The notes under the pieces were generated by a model. That model worked only from the letters and a program-made list of their open reading frames with translations. It had not been told where the DNA came from and made no database searches. This document shows positions 8,848-16,694 of a DNA stretch of 64,000 nucleotides, piece by piece. This DNA is from an uncultured Flavobacterium sp. (GTDB lineage: Bacteria; Bacteroidota; Bacteroidia; Flavobacteriales; Flavobacteriaceae): NCBI RefSeq assembly GCF_946481155.1, contig NZ_CAMLMK010000004.1, positions 1 to 64,000 of the forward strand. Reading direction: 5' to 3'. The translations under genes were made by a program, and so were the position numbers. Within the stretch, counting starts at the first letter, position 1. Each line of letters starts with the position of its first letter.

Positions 8848-8938
8848 TAGCCCCGATGGCAGTGGATCCCGATTTTTCTTCGGGATGGAACGGACAGCGG
8901 GAACACGGACAACTGATAAAGCCCGAACCTTTCGCTCC
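8848..8938 (+). repeat. Flavobacterial intergenic repeat, copy 2 (TAGCCCCGAT type)
   Basis: It starts TAGCCCCGATGGCAGTGGAT and continues with AACGGACAGCGGGAACACGG and TTCGCTCC, the same order of blocks as copy 1 at 4896. An internal hairpin ATCCCGA/TCGGGAT is present only in this copy. It lies in the divergent leuS-ftsX spacer, downstream of the likely leuS promoter and upstream of ftsX. Confidence 0.7.
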
Positions 8939-9053
8939 CGACCTAAAAATTGTGTGGCAAATTTACATTATATTATAAGAAAGATAAAACTTTGGCCGTT
9001 ATAAAGGTTAAAAACGATTTTCTTTATTATTTTTACGGCTTAATTTAGTTTTT

Positions 9054-9929
9054 ATGGCATCATCATTCGATAAGTTTCAAAAAAGACGGCTTATATCTTC
9101 CTATTTTTCTGTGGTTTTGAGTATTTTTTTAGTGTTGTTCCTGTTGGGAGCATTGGGTTTGTTTGTAATCCATTCTGAAAAAATATCGAACAGCTTTAAA
9201 GAAGATATCCCGATGTCTGTTTACTTTAAAGATGAAGCGAATGATACCGTTTTAAAGGCTTTCGAAGCTAAACTGAAAGGTTCGGCGTTCGTAAAGGATT
9301 TTGCTTTTGTGTCAAAAGAAGACGCAGCAAAAAACAATAAAGACATCGTGGGAGAGGATTTCCTGGAGTTTTTAGGAATGAACCCGCTGCCGAATTCTTT
9401 TGATATTCACTTAAAAGGCGAATACGTGGAAGCTGCTAAAATCAAGGAAATTGAAAGTGACATCAAGACCAACGAAATGGTGTCGGAGGTGATTTACGAT
9501 AAGAAATTAGTGGAATTGGCCAACGAAAACATCAAAAGAATCAGTTTCTGGATTTTGGTGATCAGTGCGGTTTTCGGTGTAATCTCTATGCTTTTGATCA
9601 ACAGTTCGCTTCGCTTATCCGTATATTCGAACCGCTTTATCATTAAAACGATGCAGATGGTGGGAGCTACCAAAGCCTTTATCAGGAAACCGTTTATCTG
9701 GAGAAGTATCCGATTAGGATTAATCGGGTCCGGACTGGCTATCATTGCGCTTATCGGATTAACGTTCTATGTAGACAGCCTATTCCCAAGCCTTGGTATC
9801 GCTAAGGATTATCTGTCCATGGCTATTATCGTAGGCGGCGTATTGGGTATTGGAATCATAATTACCTTCGTAAGCACTTACCTTGCCACACAACGCTTTT
9901 TGAATTTACGAACTGACGATCTTTATTAG
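9054..9929 (+). CDS. ftsX: Cell division protein FtsX
   Basis: Permease-like subunit of the FtsEX complex, which couples divisome assembly to cell-wall hydrolase activation. The 291-residue protein has a first membrane helix near residues 20-42, a periplasmic domain (about 45-165) and three C-terminal helices (about 165-190, 222-245, 260-280). The tail has the FtsX-type segments QMVGATKAFIRKPFIWRSI and GVLGIGIIITFVSTYLATQR. FtsE is not adjacent, as is common in this phylum. The DUF3098 gene follows 8 bases later, then uppP and truB, forming an envelope-linked run. Confidence 0.92.
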   Translation: MASSFDKFQKRRLISSYFSVVLSIFLVLFLLGALGLFVIHSEKISNSFKEDIPMSVYFKDEANDTVLKAFEAKLKGSAFVKDFAFVSKEDAAKNNKDIVGEDFLEFLGMNPLPNSFDIHLKGEYVEAAKIKEIESDIKTNEMVSEVIYDKKLVELANENIKRISFWILVISAVFGVISMLLINSSLRLSVYSNRFIIKTMQMVGATKAFIRKPFIWRSIRLGLIGSGLAIIALIGLTFYVDSLFPSLGIAKDYLSMAIIVGGVLGIGIIITFVSTYLATQRFLNLRTDDLY

Positions 9930-9937
9930 TATTCCAT

Positions 9938-10174
9938 ATGAAAAATAAACAAGAACCCGACTTTCTTTTTGAAAGCGTAAACTATAAAATTCTTTTAATC
10001 GGACTGGCGGTTATCGGCTTAGGATTTATCCTGATGTCCGGCGGCGGCAGCGATGATCCGAAAGTATTCAGCGACGATATTTTCGATTTTCGCAGAATCA
10101 AACTGGCACCAACAGTAGTGCTGATCGGTTTCGGGATTACAATTTATTCGATTTTTAAGAAAAGTAAACAATAG
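9938..10174 (+). CDS. DUF3098 family small membrane protein
   Basis: A 78-residue protein with two membrane helices (about residues 17-35 and 55-71), separated by a loop with SGGGSDDPKVFSDDIFDFRR that fits the Bacteroidota-specific DUF3098 family. The start lies 8 bases after the ftsX stop, so the two are almost certainly co-transcribed. The function is not known. The constant position between ftsX and uppP suggests an envelope or division role, which is inference from context. Confidence 0.88.
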   Translation: MKNKQEPDFLFESVNYKILLIGLAVIGLGFILMSGGGSDDPKVFSDDIFDFRRIKLAPTVVLIGFGITIYSIFKKSKQ

Positions 10175-10183
10175 TTAGAGGGT

Positions 10184-10237
10184 CACTCAGTCACTTAGTC
10201 AAACTTAGTAACTCAGCAACTCAGTAACTCAGCAACT
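10184..10237 (+). repeat. Short tandem repeat, unit ACTCAGYA (8 bp)
   Basis: The spacer between the DUF3098 and uppP genes is almost entirely made of degenerate copies of ACTCAGCA or ACTCAGTA. The last four units are nearly perfect and the first ones have drifted (ACTTAGTC). It ends five bases before the uppP ATG. No hairpin or promoter was seen in it. Confidence 0.75.
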
Positions 10238-10242
10238 CCCCA

Positions 10243-11052
10243 ATGGATATTTTTCAAGCTCTTATTCTTGCCATTATTGAAGGTTTAACCGAATATCTTC
10301 CGGTTTCTTCCACCGGTCACATGATTTTTGCAAGTTCTTATTTTGGCATTCAGGAAGACGATTTCGTGAAATTATTCCAGGTTTCCATCCAGTTTGGGGC
10401 AATCCTGGCTGTGGTAGCTTTGTATTGGAAGAAGTTTTTCGACTTTTCAAAACTGAATTTCTTTATCAAATTGGCCTGCGCCGTTATTCCCGCCTTGGTG
10501 CTTGGAAAATTATTCGACGATAAAATCGAAGCGGTTCTCGGAAATCCGATCCCCATCGCCATTGTATTGATTCTGGGCGGAATCGTATTGCTTTTCATTG
10601 ACAGCCGTTTTCAGCATCCGACAATTGCCAATGAAGAAGACATCACCATAAAAAAAGCCGTAACCATTGGTTTTTGGCAATGTCTGGCCATGATGCCGGG
10701 TACAAGCCGTTCCGCAGCTTCGATAATTGGAGGAATGCAGCAGGGATTGACCCGTCAGGCCGCTGCTGAATTCTCGTTTTTCTTAGCCGTTCCCACGATG
10801 CTGGCTGTAACTTGTTATTCGGTTTTTCTGAAAACTTATGAGCATTCGCAAATGAAAGGCTATGAGCTGATTTTGCAATCATCCGACACTATAAAAATGT
10901 TCCTTATCGGAAATGTGGTTGCTTTTATTGTAGCTGTTTTGGCCATTAAATTCTTCATCGGAATCATTAAGCAATACGGATTCAAGCCTTGGGGCTGGTA
11001 CCGGATTGTCGTGGGCATTGGTCTTTTGGTTTACTTCACCTATTTAAAATAA
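10243..11052 (+). CDS. uppP: Undecaprenyl-diphosphate phosphatase
   Basis: Dephosphorylates undecaprenyl pyrophosphate to recycle the lipid carrier for peptidoglycan and other envelope polymers. It is a 269-residue polytopic inner-membrane protein of the BacA type. Both signature motifs are present: EGLTEYLPVSSTGHM at residues 13-27 and PGTSRSAASIIGG near residue 151. Its length is normal (about 265-275). It follows ftsX-DUF3098 on the same strand. truB follows after only two sense codons in the same reading frame. The family also confers bacitracin resistance when overproduced. Confidence 0.96.
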   Translation: MDIFQALILAIIEGLTEYLPVSSTGHMIFASSYFGIQEDDFVKLFQVSIQFGAILAVVALYWKKFFDFSKLNFFIKLACAVIPALVLGKLFDDKIEAVLGNPIPIAIVLILGGIVLLFIDSRFQHPTIANEEDITIKKAVTIGFWQCLAMMPGTSRSAASIIGGMQQGLTRQAAAEFSFFLAVPTMLAVTCYSVFLKTYEHSQMKGYELILQSSDTIKMFLIGNVVAFIVAVLAIKFFIGIIKQYGFKPWGWYRIVVGIGLLVYFTYLK

Positions 11053-11058
11053 TACGCT

Positions 11059-11763
11059 TTGCTGACTCCTGAAGATTACATAAACGGACAAATCCTATTG
11101 ATCGACAAACCCTTGAAATGGAGTTCGTTTCAGGCTGTGAATAAGTTGAAATATACATTAATCAATAAATTAGGACTTCCGAAGAAATTCAAGATAGGAC
11201 ATGCCGGGACTTTAGATCCGCTGGCATCCGGCTTACTGATTGTGTGCACCGGAAAATTCACAAAACGCATTACGGAATTGCAGGGAATGCCAAAAGAATA
11301 TACAGGAACGTTTCATATCGGAGCCACGACGCCTTCGTATGATCTGGAAACGGAAATTGATGCAACATTTCCCACAGAACATATTACCCCTGAATTAATC
11401 GAAAAAGTACGTCTCAGCTTCATTGGTGAAATCGATCAGAAACCTCCTGTTTTTTCGGCGATAAAAAAAGACGGTAAGCGTTTGTACGAACACGCCCGTG
11501 CCGGAGAAGAAGTAGAAATTAAACACCGGAAAACCACCATTCACGAATTTGAGCTGACCCGAATTGAATTACCCGAAATTGATTTTAGAGTGGTCTGCAG
11601 CAAAGGGACTTATATCCGTTCGCTGGCTTTCGATTTTGGAGCAGCATTGAACTCCGGCGCCCACTTAACTGCACTACGCCGAACCAAAATCGGAGAATTT
11701 GACGTGAAGGATGCTACACTTGTAACCGATTTTGAAGCATCGGTTATTCCAAAGCAAGCATAA
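11059..11763 (+). CDS. truB: tRNA pseudouridine(55) synthase, TTG start
   Basis: Makes pseudouridine-55 in the T-loop of tRNAs. The catalytic aspartate is D53 in GHAGTLDPLASGLL. The YTGTFHIGATTPSYDLETE block (from about residue 78) and the C-terminal GTYIRSLAFDFG segment are typical. It has 234 residues. The earliest possible start is the TTG at 11059, because the in-frame uppP stop is only six bases upstream and no ATG or GTG lies between that stop and the conserved N-terminus. The 3' end overlaps the convergent thioredoxin-like gene by 20 bases. Confidence 0.94.
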   Translation: MLTPEDYINGQILLIDKPLKWSSFQAVNKLKYTLINKLGLPKKFKIGHAGTLDPLASGLLIVCTGKFTKRITELQGMPKEYTGTFHIGATTPSYDLETEIDATFPTEHITPELIEKVRLSFIGEIDQKPPVFSAIKKDGKRLYEHARAGEEVEIKHRKTTIHEFELTRIELPEIDFRVVCSKGTYIRSLAFDFGAALNSGAHLTALRRTKIGEFDVKDATLVTDFEASVIPKQA

Positions 11764-12346
11764 TTTTTGTAATTTCTTCCATTGTCGACAAACCTTTATC
11801 GTGAAGGTACCATTTCTGTAATTCGGTTTTGGCTATTTCATTCACCACTCCGAATTTCTCCTTAAATTCTTTTATCAGTAGGGCTGCACCTTCAGGTCTT
11901 GGTCCCCAGGCTGCTAAAACTTCATGATTTTCGGAATCTGTAATGATCAGCTTTGGAATGGATCGCGCACCGTTGGTCAAAAATTCCTGCATCAGGCTGT
12001 CATTCTCATCACGAAAAACAATTCGCAACTTAATATTAGCGGCGACCTCATCCATTTTATGCATGATGGGAATCAATTGGGCTGCATCCCCACACCAGCC
12101 TTCCGCCAAAACGAGCCAAAGATATTTCCTGTTTAATTTTTCAAGTTTAGTTTTTATTTCATCGGGAACTGAAATCGTCTTCTCCAAACGATTCATGCGG
12201 ACTTCATTAAGCTGGCTGTATTTCAGTAAATCTTCGGATTGCTCATTACCGGACGACAGACCTTGTCCTAACAATTGATTGAGTTTGCTTCGGTATTCAG
12301 AATAACCGAGACTGTTTTTGAGGCTGGTTTCGATTAGCGTTTTCAT
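11744..12346 (-). CDS. Thioredoxin-fold protein with a single cysteine
   Basis: A 200-residue cytoplasmic protein with a thioredoxin-like core at about residues 75-170. The usual CxxC site is reduced to EGWCGDAAQ (one cysteine), and the cis-proline loop is present as ARSIPKLII. No other cysteine occurs in the protein, so it cannot act as a conventional two-cysteine disulfide reductase. The W-C-G-D form fits the thioredoxin-like family that I know as Thioredoxin_9. A mono-cysteine thiol function is inference. A TAACTTTG -7 box lies 19 bases upstream of the ATG. The 3' end overlaps truB by 20 bases. Confidence 0.85.
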   Translation of the reverse strand: MKTLIETSLKNSLGYSEYRSKLNQLLGQGLSSGNEQSEDLLKYSQLNEVRMNRLEKTISVPDEIKTKLEKLNRKYLWLVLAEGWCGDAAQLIPIMHKMDEVAANIKLRIVFRDENDSLMQEFLTNGARSIPKLIITDSENHEVLAAWGPRPEGAALLIKEFKEKFGVVNEIAKTELQKWYLHDKGLSTMEEITKIMLALE

Positions 12347-12365
12347 TTTTTCGGAATTGATCTTA

Positions 12366-12373
12366 CAAAGTTA
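12366..12373 (-). promoter_or_regulatory. Putative -7 promoter element of the thioredoxin-fold gene
   Basis: The minus strand reads TAACTTTG, identical to the leuS and tatD boxes and matching TAnnTTTG, 19 bases before the ATG. Confidence 0.45.
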
Positions 12374-12548
12374 CTCCAAAAAAGAAAATCAGAATACCAA
12401 TACAACCAGAATTGATAAAGAAAGGGTAATCTTTAGATAACCAAACCTTTACCTCTCGCATTTCCGTAACCTAAAAATAACTTTATCATAAAAGTATTGT
12501 TAAATTATGTTAAAAAAATTATATAGTTTTGTAACAAAATCTATAACT

Positions 12549-14507
12549 ATGAAAACCAAGCAAAATTACTGGAGCTTATTACTCCTTTTTCTGATGGCGC
12601 AAATCAGCACCGCGCAAACGACTTTACTTCCGACAGGATCCAGCTGGAAATACCTAGCCAACGGATCAAATCAGGGCACAACCTGGAGAGGCACCACTTT
12701 TAACGATACCTCATGGCCATCCGGAAATGCGGAACTTGGCTACGGCGATGGCGATGAAGCCACGGTTGTAAGCTATGGGTCAAGTTCAAGTCAGAAATAC
12801 GTCACTACTTATTTCAGAAAAGTAGTTACCATTGCAGACGTAACCGCTTTTACCAACTATACTTTAAAAGTAAAGCGCGATGATGGTGTGGTAATTTATA
12901 TCAATGGAACCGAAGTGTACCGCAACAACATGCCAACGGGAACGATTTCATACTCTACCCTCGCGTCTTCTGCGTGCAGCGATGACGGAAGCACTTATTT
13001 ATCTACAACTTTAGCACAAAATAAATTTGTCTCAGGAGCGAATACAATCGCAGTGGAAATTCATCAAAACGCCCGCAACAGTTCCGACATTAGTTTCAAT
13101 CTATCATTGGAAGGAAATACGGGAGCGGTAGCCGCAGCAATAAAACACATCCGTTGGGGAAGCAGCAAAAATCCTTTAGAAGGACTTGCCGTTACCTGGA
13201 GAAATACCGGAACTGCGGATAAAATAAAATGGGGCTATACTACTGCTTATGAGCAAGGCGAATTTAATGGCGTGATGCGCACAGGTTATGCCGATAAATT
13301 CTTCAAATATACGTTCCCTACCGTAACTGCAAGTGCAACAGTTTATTACCAATTGTATGATTCACAGAACGGCGTTTGGACAGCGCAGAAAACATACAAA
13401 ACAGCACCACCTTTAAACACCACAAATTTCTCTTTCTTAGCCATTGGTGACAGCCGTTCGGGTATGAGTATCTGGAACCAGGTATCGAATTTAGCGCATT
13501 CCAAAAATGCCGCATTTACAATTTTCAATGGAGATATCGTTAATAACGGAGGTTCAAATGCCGATTGGGACAGCTGGTTTGACAACGGGAAGACATTCGT
13601 AGATAACAACCTGGTTTTCCATTCCCTTGGAAATCATGATGCGGCCAGCGTTCCTGCTTATCAGAATAATTTTGAATTGCCGAAATCGGTTCCAACCACA
13701 GGTACAACTCTGTATTATGCCGTTGAATATGGAAATGCCGTTTTCATCTCTTTAAATTCCGAAGATCCGGGAAATAGCACACAATACAATTGGTTAGTAA
13801 GCACACTACAAACACATGCGAACAAACGCTGGAAAATTGTCTTCTTCCACAAGCCTTTTTACACTATTGGAAGCCATGCGGGAGAAATGAACTCGTATTT
13901 CAATACGTGGTGGAAAGCTTTTGATGATTATGGCGTGGATTTGATTGTAAATGGTCATGATCATATGTATGAAAGAACAAAACCATTAAACAGAAATGTA
14001 AGCACAACAAGCCCTGTGGCAAACTACGGAAGCAGCGCTACGGAAGGAAGATGCCAAATCGTTTGCGGAGGTGCCGGAGCACCGCTTTATACCGGTACAG
14101 CAACCTGGTTCGTTCAAACTTATCAGAGCAAGTACAATTTCTGCAAAATGGATGTTACTGACAACAGTCTTTGTACTACTGCTTACGACAACAACAATGC
14201 TGTTCTCGATTCTTTCTGCATCAATAAAGCAGCTGCAAAATCGGCTAATCAGACCTTTTACCCAATTACAATTGTTCCAAATCCCGCAGTAAATGAGTTC
14301 AACATCGAATATTCAGCACCGCAGACAGGTGAGCTTACAATGAAGATTTTCGATATGAACGGCGTTATGGTTTTGGAAGAAAAAGCACAAAAGACCAAAA
14401 CGGATTTTACGCACAAATGCAATATGGCGAAATACCCTCGCGGTGTTTATAGTCTGGAAATAAGCATTGGCACTCAAAAAGACAATTCGCTGATCGTATT
14501 AAAATAA
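12549..14507 (+). CDS. Secreted purple-acid-phosphatase-like metallophosphoesterase with T9SS sorting domain
   Basis: Predicted exported metal-dependent phosphoesterase of 652 residues. The start at 12549 gives a clean signal peptide (MKTKQNYWSLLLLFLM, ending STAQ); an ATG at 12507 would add 14 residues before it. Next come a beta-sandwich domain (about residues 25-195), a fibronectin-like purple acid phosphatase N-domain (about 200-285) and the calcineurin-like core. The core has metal-ligand motifs IGDSRSG, FNGDIV, LGNHDA and NGHDHMYERT. The C-terminal 75 residues (VPNPAVNEFNIEY ... YPRGVYSLEI) form a type A Por sorting domain that directs secretion by the type IX system. The substrate is unknown; phosphate scavenging is plausible. 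Confidence 0.92.
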   Translation: MKTKQNYWSLLLLFLMAQISTAQTTLLPTGSSWKYLANGSNQGTTWRGTTFNDTSWPSGNAELGYGDGDEATVVSYGSSSSQKYVTTYFRKVVTIADVTAFTNYTLKVKRDDGVVIYINGTEVYRNNMPTGTISYSTLASSACSDDGSTYLSTTLAQNKFVSGANTIAVEIHQNARNSSDISFNLSLEGNTGAVAAAIKHIRWGSSKNPLEGLAVTWRNTGTADKIKWGYTTAYEQGEFNGVMRTGYADKFFKYTFPTVTASATVYYQLYDSQNGVWTAQKTYKTAPPLNTTNFSFLAIGDSRSGMSIWNQVSNLAHSKNAAFTIFNGDIVNNGGSNADWDSWFDNGKTFVDNNLVFHSLGNHDAASVPAYQNNFELPKSVPTTGTTLYYAVEYGNAVFISLNSEDPGNSTQYNWLVSTLQTHANKRWKIVFFHKPFYTIGSHAGEMNSYFNTWWKAFDDYGVDLIVNGHDHMYERTKPLNRNVSTTSPVANYGSSATEGRCQIVCGGAGAPLYTGTATWFVQTYQSKYNFCKMDVTDNSLCTTAYDNNNAVLDSFCINKAAAKSANQTFYPITIVPNPAVNEFNIEYSAPQTGELTMKIFDMNGVMVLEEKAQKTKTDFTHKCNMAKYPRGVYSLEISIGTQKDNSLIVLK

Positions 14508-14524
14508 GCATAAAAGCAACTAAC

Positions 14525-14556
14525 AAAACCACTGAACATTTCGCTTCAGTGGTTTT
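14525..14556 (+). terminator. Rho-independent terminator after the metallophosphoesterase gene
   Basis: A 12-bp stem AAAACCACTGAA/TTCAGTGGTTTT with an eight-base loop and a following T-rich tract, 18 bases after the stop codon. Confidence 0.88.
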
Positions 14557-14570
14557 TACATTTTTAAAAT

Positions 14571-15005
14571 ATGAAGAAACTAAAAGCATCTATGAAATCA
14601 AGGGAACTGGAAATGATTGCCCGTATTGGCGTCTTCGGCACTTTTTTCGGGCATGGAATCATTGCCTTCAACATCAATCCTAAATGGATCCCCCTTCTGA
14701 CCTGCGTCGGATTCACGGAAGAACAGGCCATTACCATCATGCCTTTTATAGGAATAATGGATATTATTGTAGCGTTCGTTTCCCTGATTTATCCGTTACG
14801 GGCTGTACTTATTTGGGCAGCAATCTGGGCATTTATGACTGCTGTGAGCCGTCCATTTTCCGGTGAATCAATATTGGAATTTGTGGAACGGTCGGCGAAT
14901 TGGTGTCTGCCTCTACTGTTGCTGTATCTGACTAAAAATTCTAAAAAGAAACTTTCCGTTTTAAAAGAAAAAAACAAACAAAATATTCCCGATAATAGGC
15001 TTTAG
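14571..15005 (+). CDS. DoxX-like four-helix membrane protein
   Basis: A 144-residue protein with four hydrophobic segments. RIGVFGTFFGHGIIAF (from about residue 18) and the later MPFIGIMDIIVAFVSL and RPFSGESILEFVERSANW blocks resemble the DoxX/SURF4-like superfamily. A lysine-rich tail follows the last helix and is probably cytoplasmic. The family is loosely tied to quinone or redox functions, and the role here is unknown. The gene begins only 14 bases after the upstream terminator, so its promoter must overlap that region or it depends on readthrough. Confidence 0.65.
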   Translation: MKKLKASMKSRELEMIARIGVFGTFFGHGIIAFNINPKWIPLLTCVGFTEEQAITIMPFIGIMDIIVAFVSLIYPLRAVLIWAAIWAFMTAVSRPFSGESILEFVERSANWCLPLLLLYLTKNSKKKLSVLKEKNKQNIPDNRL

Positions 15006-15032
15006 CAAAACCGGTTCTTACCAATAAATCTT

Positions 15033-15040
15033 TACATTTG
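15033..15040 (+). promoter_or_regulatory. Putative -7 promoter element of the patatin gene
   Basis: TACATTTG matches TAnnTTTG, 21 bases before the ATG at 15062. No clear -33 TTG at 19 bases was found. Confidence 0.45.
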
Positions 15041-15061
15041 TTCAGACGAAATTAGTTTGAA

Positions 15062-15841
15062 ATGATTTTAAATTCAAAATCTGTGGGATTAGTGCTTTCC
15101 GGCGGGGGAACCAAAGGACTTGCGCATGCGGGGGTGCTTAAATTTCTGGAAGAACAAAACATCCGTCCGTCGCATATTGCCGGAACGAGTGTAGGCTCAA
15201 TAGTCGCCGCGCTGTATGCCGGAGGAAAATCACCAGCGGAAATCCTGGAATTTTTCAAATCGATTTATTTTTTCAATTGGAAGCATTTCACTTTTAAGAA
15301 GGCGGGCATTGTCGATTCGTATGCGTTCCGATTGTACTTCAATGCGATATTTGGCGAAACCCGGATTGGCGATTTAAAAATTTATACCCACATAACGGCA
15401 ACGGATTTAGTCAAAGGCAAATTGAAGGTCTTTGGTCCTGAAACCAAAGTTGTCGATGCCGTATTGGCCTCTTCTTCTTTTCCCGGAGTAATTTCTCCTT
15501 ACGAGATTGACGGCAATATTTACAGTGACGGCGGAATCCTCAATCACTTCCCTACCGATATTCTTCAAGGCCGTTGTGACTCGCTGATTGGCGTCTATGT
15601 GAGTCCGATCCAAAAAATCGAAGCCAAGGACCTTTCTTCCATAAAAGCAGTAACTACAAGGGCTTTCAATCTGCTTTCAGCCAATTCTAACATGCACAAA
15701 TTCAACCTTTGCGATTGGGTAATCCAACCTGATGAATTGTCAGCTTACAGCACCTTTGAAACCAACAGTACCAAAATGGACGTGATTTTCAACATTGGCT
15801 ACGAAGCGGCCAAAAAATCGTACGAAGAACTTGTTTTATAA
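15062..15841 (+). CDS. Patatin-like phospholipase (RssA-type)
   Basis: A 259-residue serine lipid hydrolase. It has the oxyanion motif SGGGTKGLAHAGVL (about residues 13-26), the nucleophile elbow GTSVGS (serine near residue 43) and the catalytic aspartate in SDGGILNHFP (near residue 157), which make up the full Ser-Asp dyad. The size matches small bacterial patatins such as RssA/YchK. There is no signal peptide, so it should be cytoplasmic or peripheral on the inner membrane. Substrate unknown. It is a single gene with its own likely promoter; pyrH follows after 120 bases. Confidence 0.92.
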   Translation: MILNSKSVGLVLSGGGTKGLAHAGVLKFLEEQNIRPSHIAGTSVGSIVAALYAGGKSPAEILEFFKSIYFFNWKHFTFKKAGIVDSYAFRLYFNAIFGETRIGDLKIYTHITATDLVKGKLKVFGPETKVVDAVLASSSFPGVISPYEIDGNIYSDGGILNHFPTDILQGRCDSLIGVYVSPIQKIEAKDLSSIKAVTTRAFNLLSANSNMHKFNLCDWVIQPDELSAYSTFETNSTKMDVIFNIGYEAAKKSYEELVL

Positions 15842-15878
15842 AATTTAGTTAACCTATTTCAAAAAAACAGATTATAAC

Positions 15879-15886
15879 TATATTTG
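15879..15886 (+). promoter_or_regulatory. Putative -7 promoter element of pyrH-frr
   Basis: TATATTTG matches TAnnTTTG. The ATG of pyrH is 76 bases downstream, leaving a leader of roughly 70 bases, long for this window. Confidence 0.5.
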
Positions 15887-15911
15887 CATCACAAAACAAA
15901 AAAACATCTCA

Positions 15912-15953
15912 ATGAATCCGGAGACAACGTTCCTATCATTGAAAATTAATTAA
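15912..15953 (+). other. Possible 13-codon upstream ORF in the pyrH leader
   Basis: An ATG at 15912 opens a frame MNPETTFLSLKIN that stops with TAA nine bases before the pyrH ATG. It lies wholly within the predicted leader. No known leader-peptide signature is recognised, and it may be a chance frame. Confidence 0.2.
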
Positions 15954-15962
15954 AGGCACCAA

Positions 15963-16670
15963 ATGAAATACAATAGAATTCTTCTGAAACTGAGCGGTGA
16001 AGCACTAATGGGCGACAGACAATACGGAATCGATCCAAAACGTTTAGCCGAATATGCCGATGAGATTAAACAAATTCACGATCAGGGCGTTCAGATTGCC
16101 ATTGTGATCGGAGGAGGAAATATTTTCAGAGGTGTCGCAGGAGCCAGCAATGGTATGGACAGAGTACAAGGCGATTACATGGGAATGTTAGCTACGGTAA
16201 TTAACGGAATGGCTTTACAAGGCGCTCTGGAAAATGCCGGAATGCAGACCCGTTTGCAAACTGCCTTAAAAATTGAAGCGATTGCCGAGCCTTATATCAA
16301 AAGAAGAGCGGTACGCCATTTAGAGAAGAACCGAATTGTAATTTTTGGAGCCGGAACCGGAAACCCTTATTTCACTACCGATACAGCTGCCGTTTTAAGA
16401 GGAATTGAAGTGGACTGCGATGTGATCCTGAAAGGAACCCGTGTAGACGGCGTATATGACAGCGATCCGGAAAAAAATGCCGACGCCGTGAAATTCAATC
16501 ACATAACTTTTGATGATGTAATCAGCAAAGGACTGAACATCATGGACACGACTGCTTTCACCTTAAGCCAGGAAAATAAATTACCTATTATCGTTTTTGA
16601 CATGAATAAAGAAGGAAATTTATTGAAAGTGTGTCAGGGGGAAACCGTTGGAACCACTGTAAATATTTAA
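15963..16670 (+). CDS. pyrH: UMP kinase
   Basis: Phosphorylates UMP to UDP with ATP, feeding RNA, UDP-sugar and CTP synthesis; hexameric bacterial type of the amino-acid-kinase fold. The 235-residue protein opens with [11 protein letters not shown] (phosphate-binding lysine), then [10 protein letters not shown], and has the UMP-specificity block [16 protein letters not shown] near residues 135-150. It ends with the conserved VCQGETVGT tail. frr follows after 24 bases on the same strand, the classic pyrH-frr pair. Confidence 0.97.
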   Translation: MKYNRILLKLSGEALMGDRQYGIDPKRLAEYADEIKQIHDQGVQIAIVIGGGNIFRGVAGASNGMDRVQGDYMGMLATVINGMALQGALENAGMQTRLQTALKIEAIAEPYIKRRAVRHLEKNRIVIFGAGTGNPYFTTDTAAVLRGIEVDCDVILKGTRVDGVYDSDPEKNADAVKFNHITFDDVISKGLNIMDTTAFTLSQENKLPIIVFDMNKEGNLLKVCQGETVGTTVNI

Positions 16671-16694
16671 TATTGATTTATAATAATTAGTATC

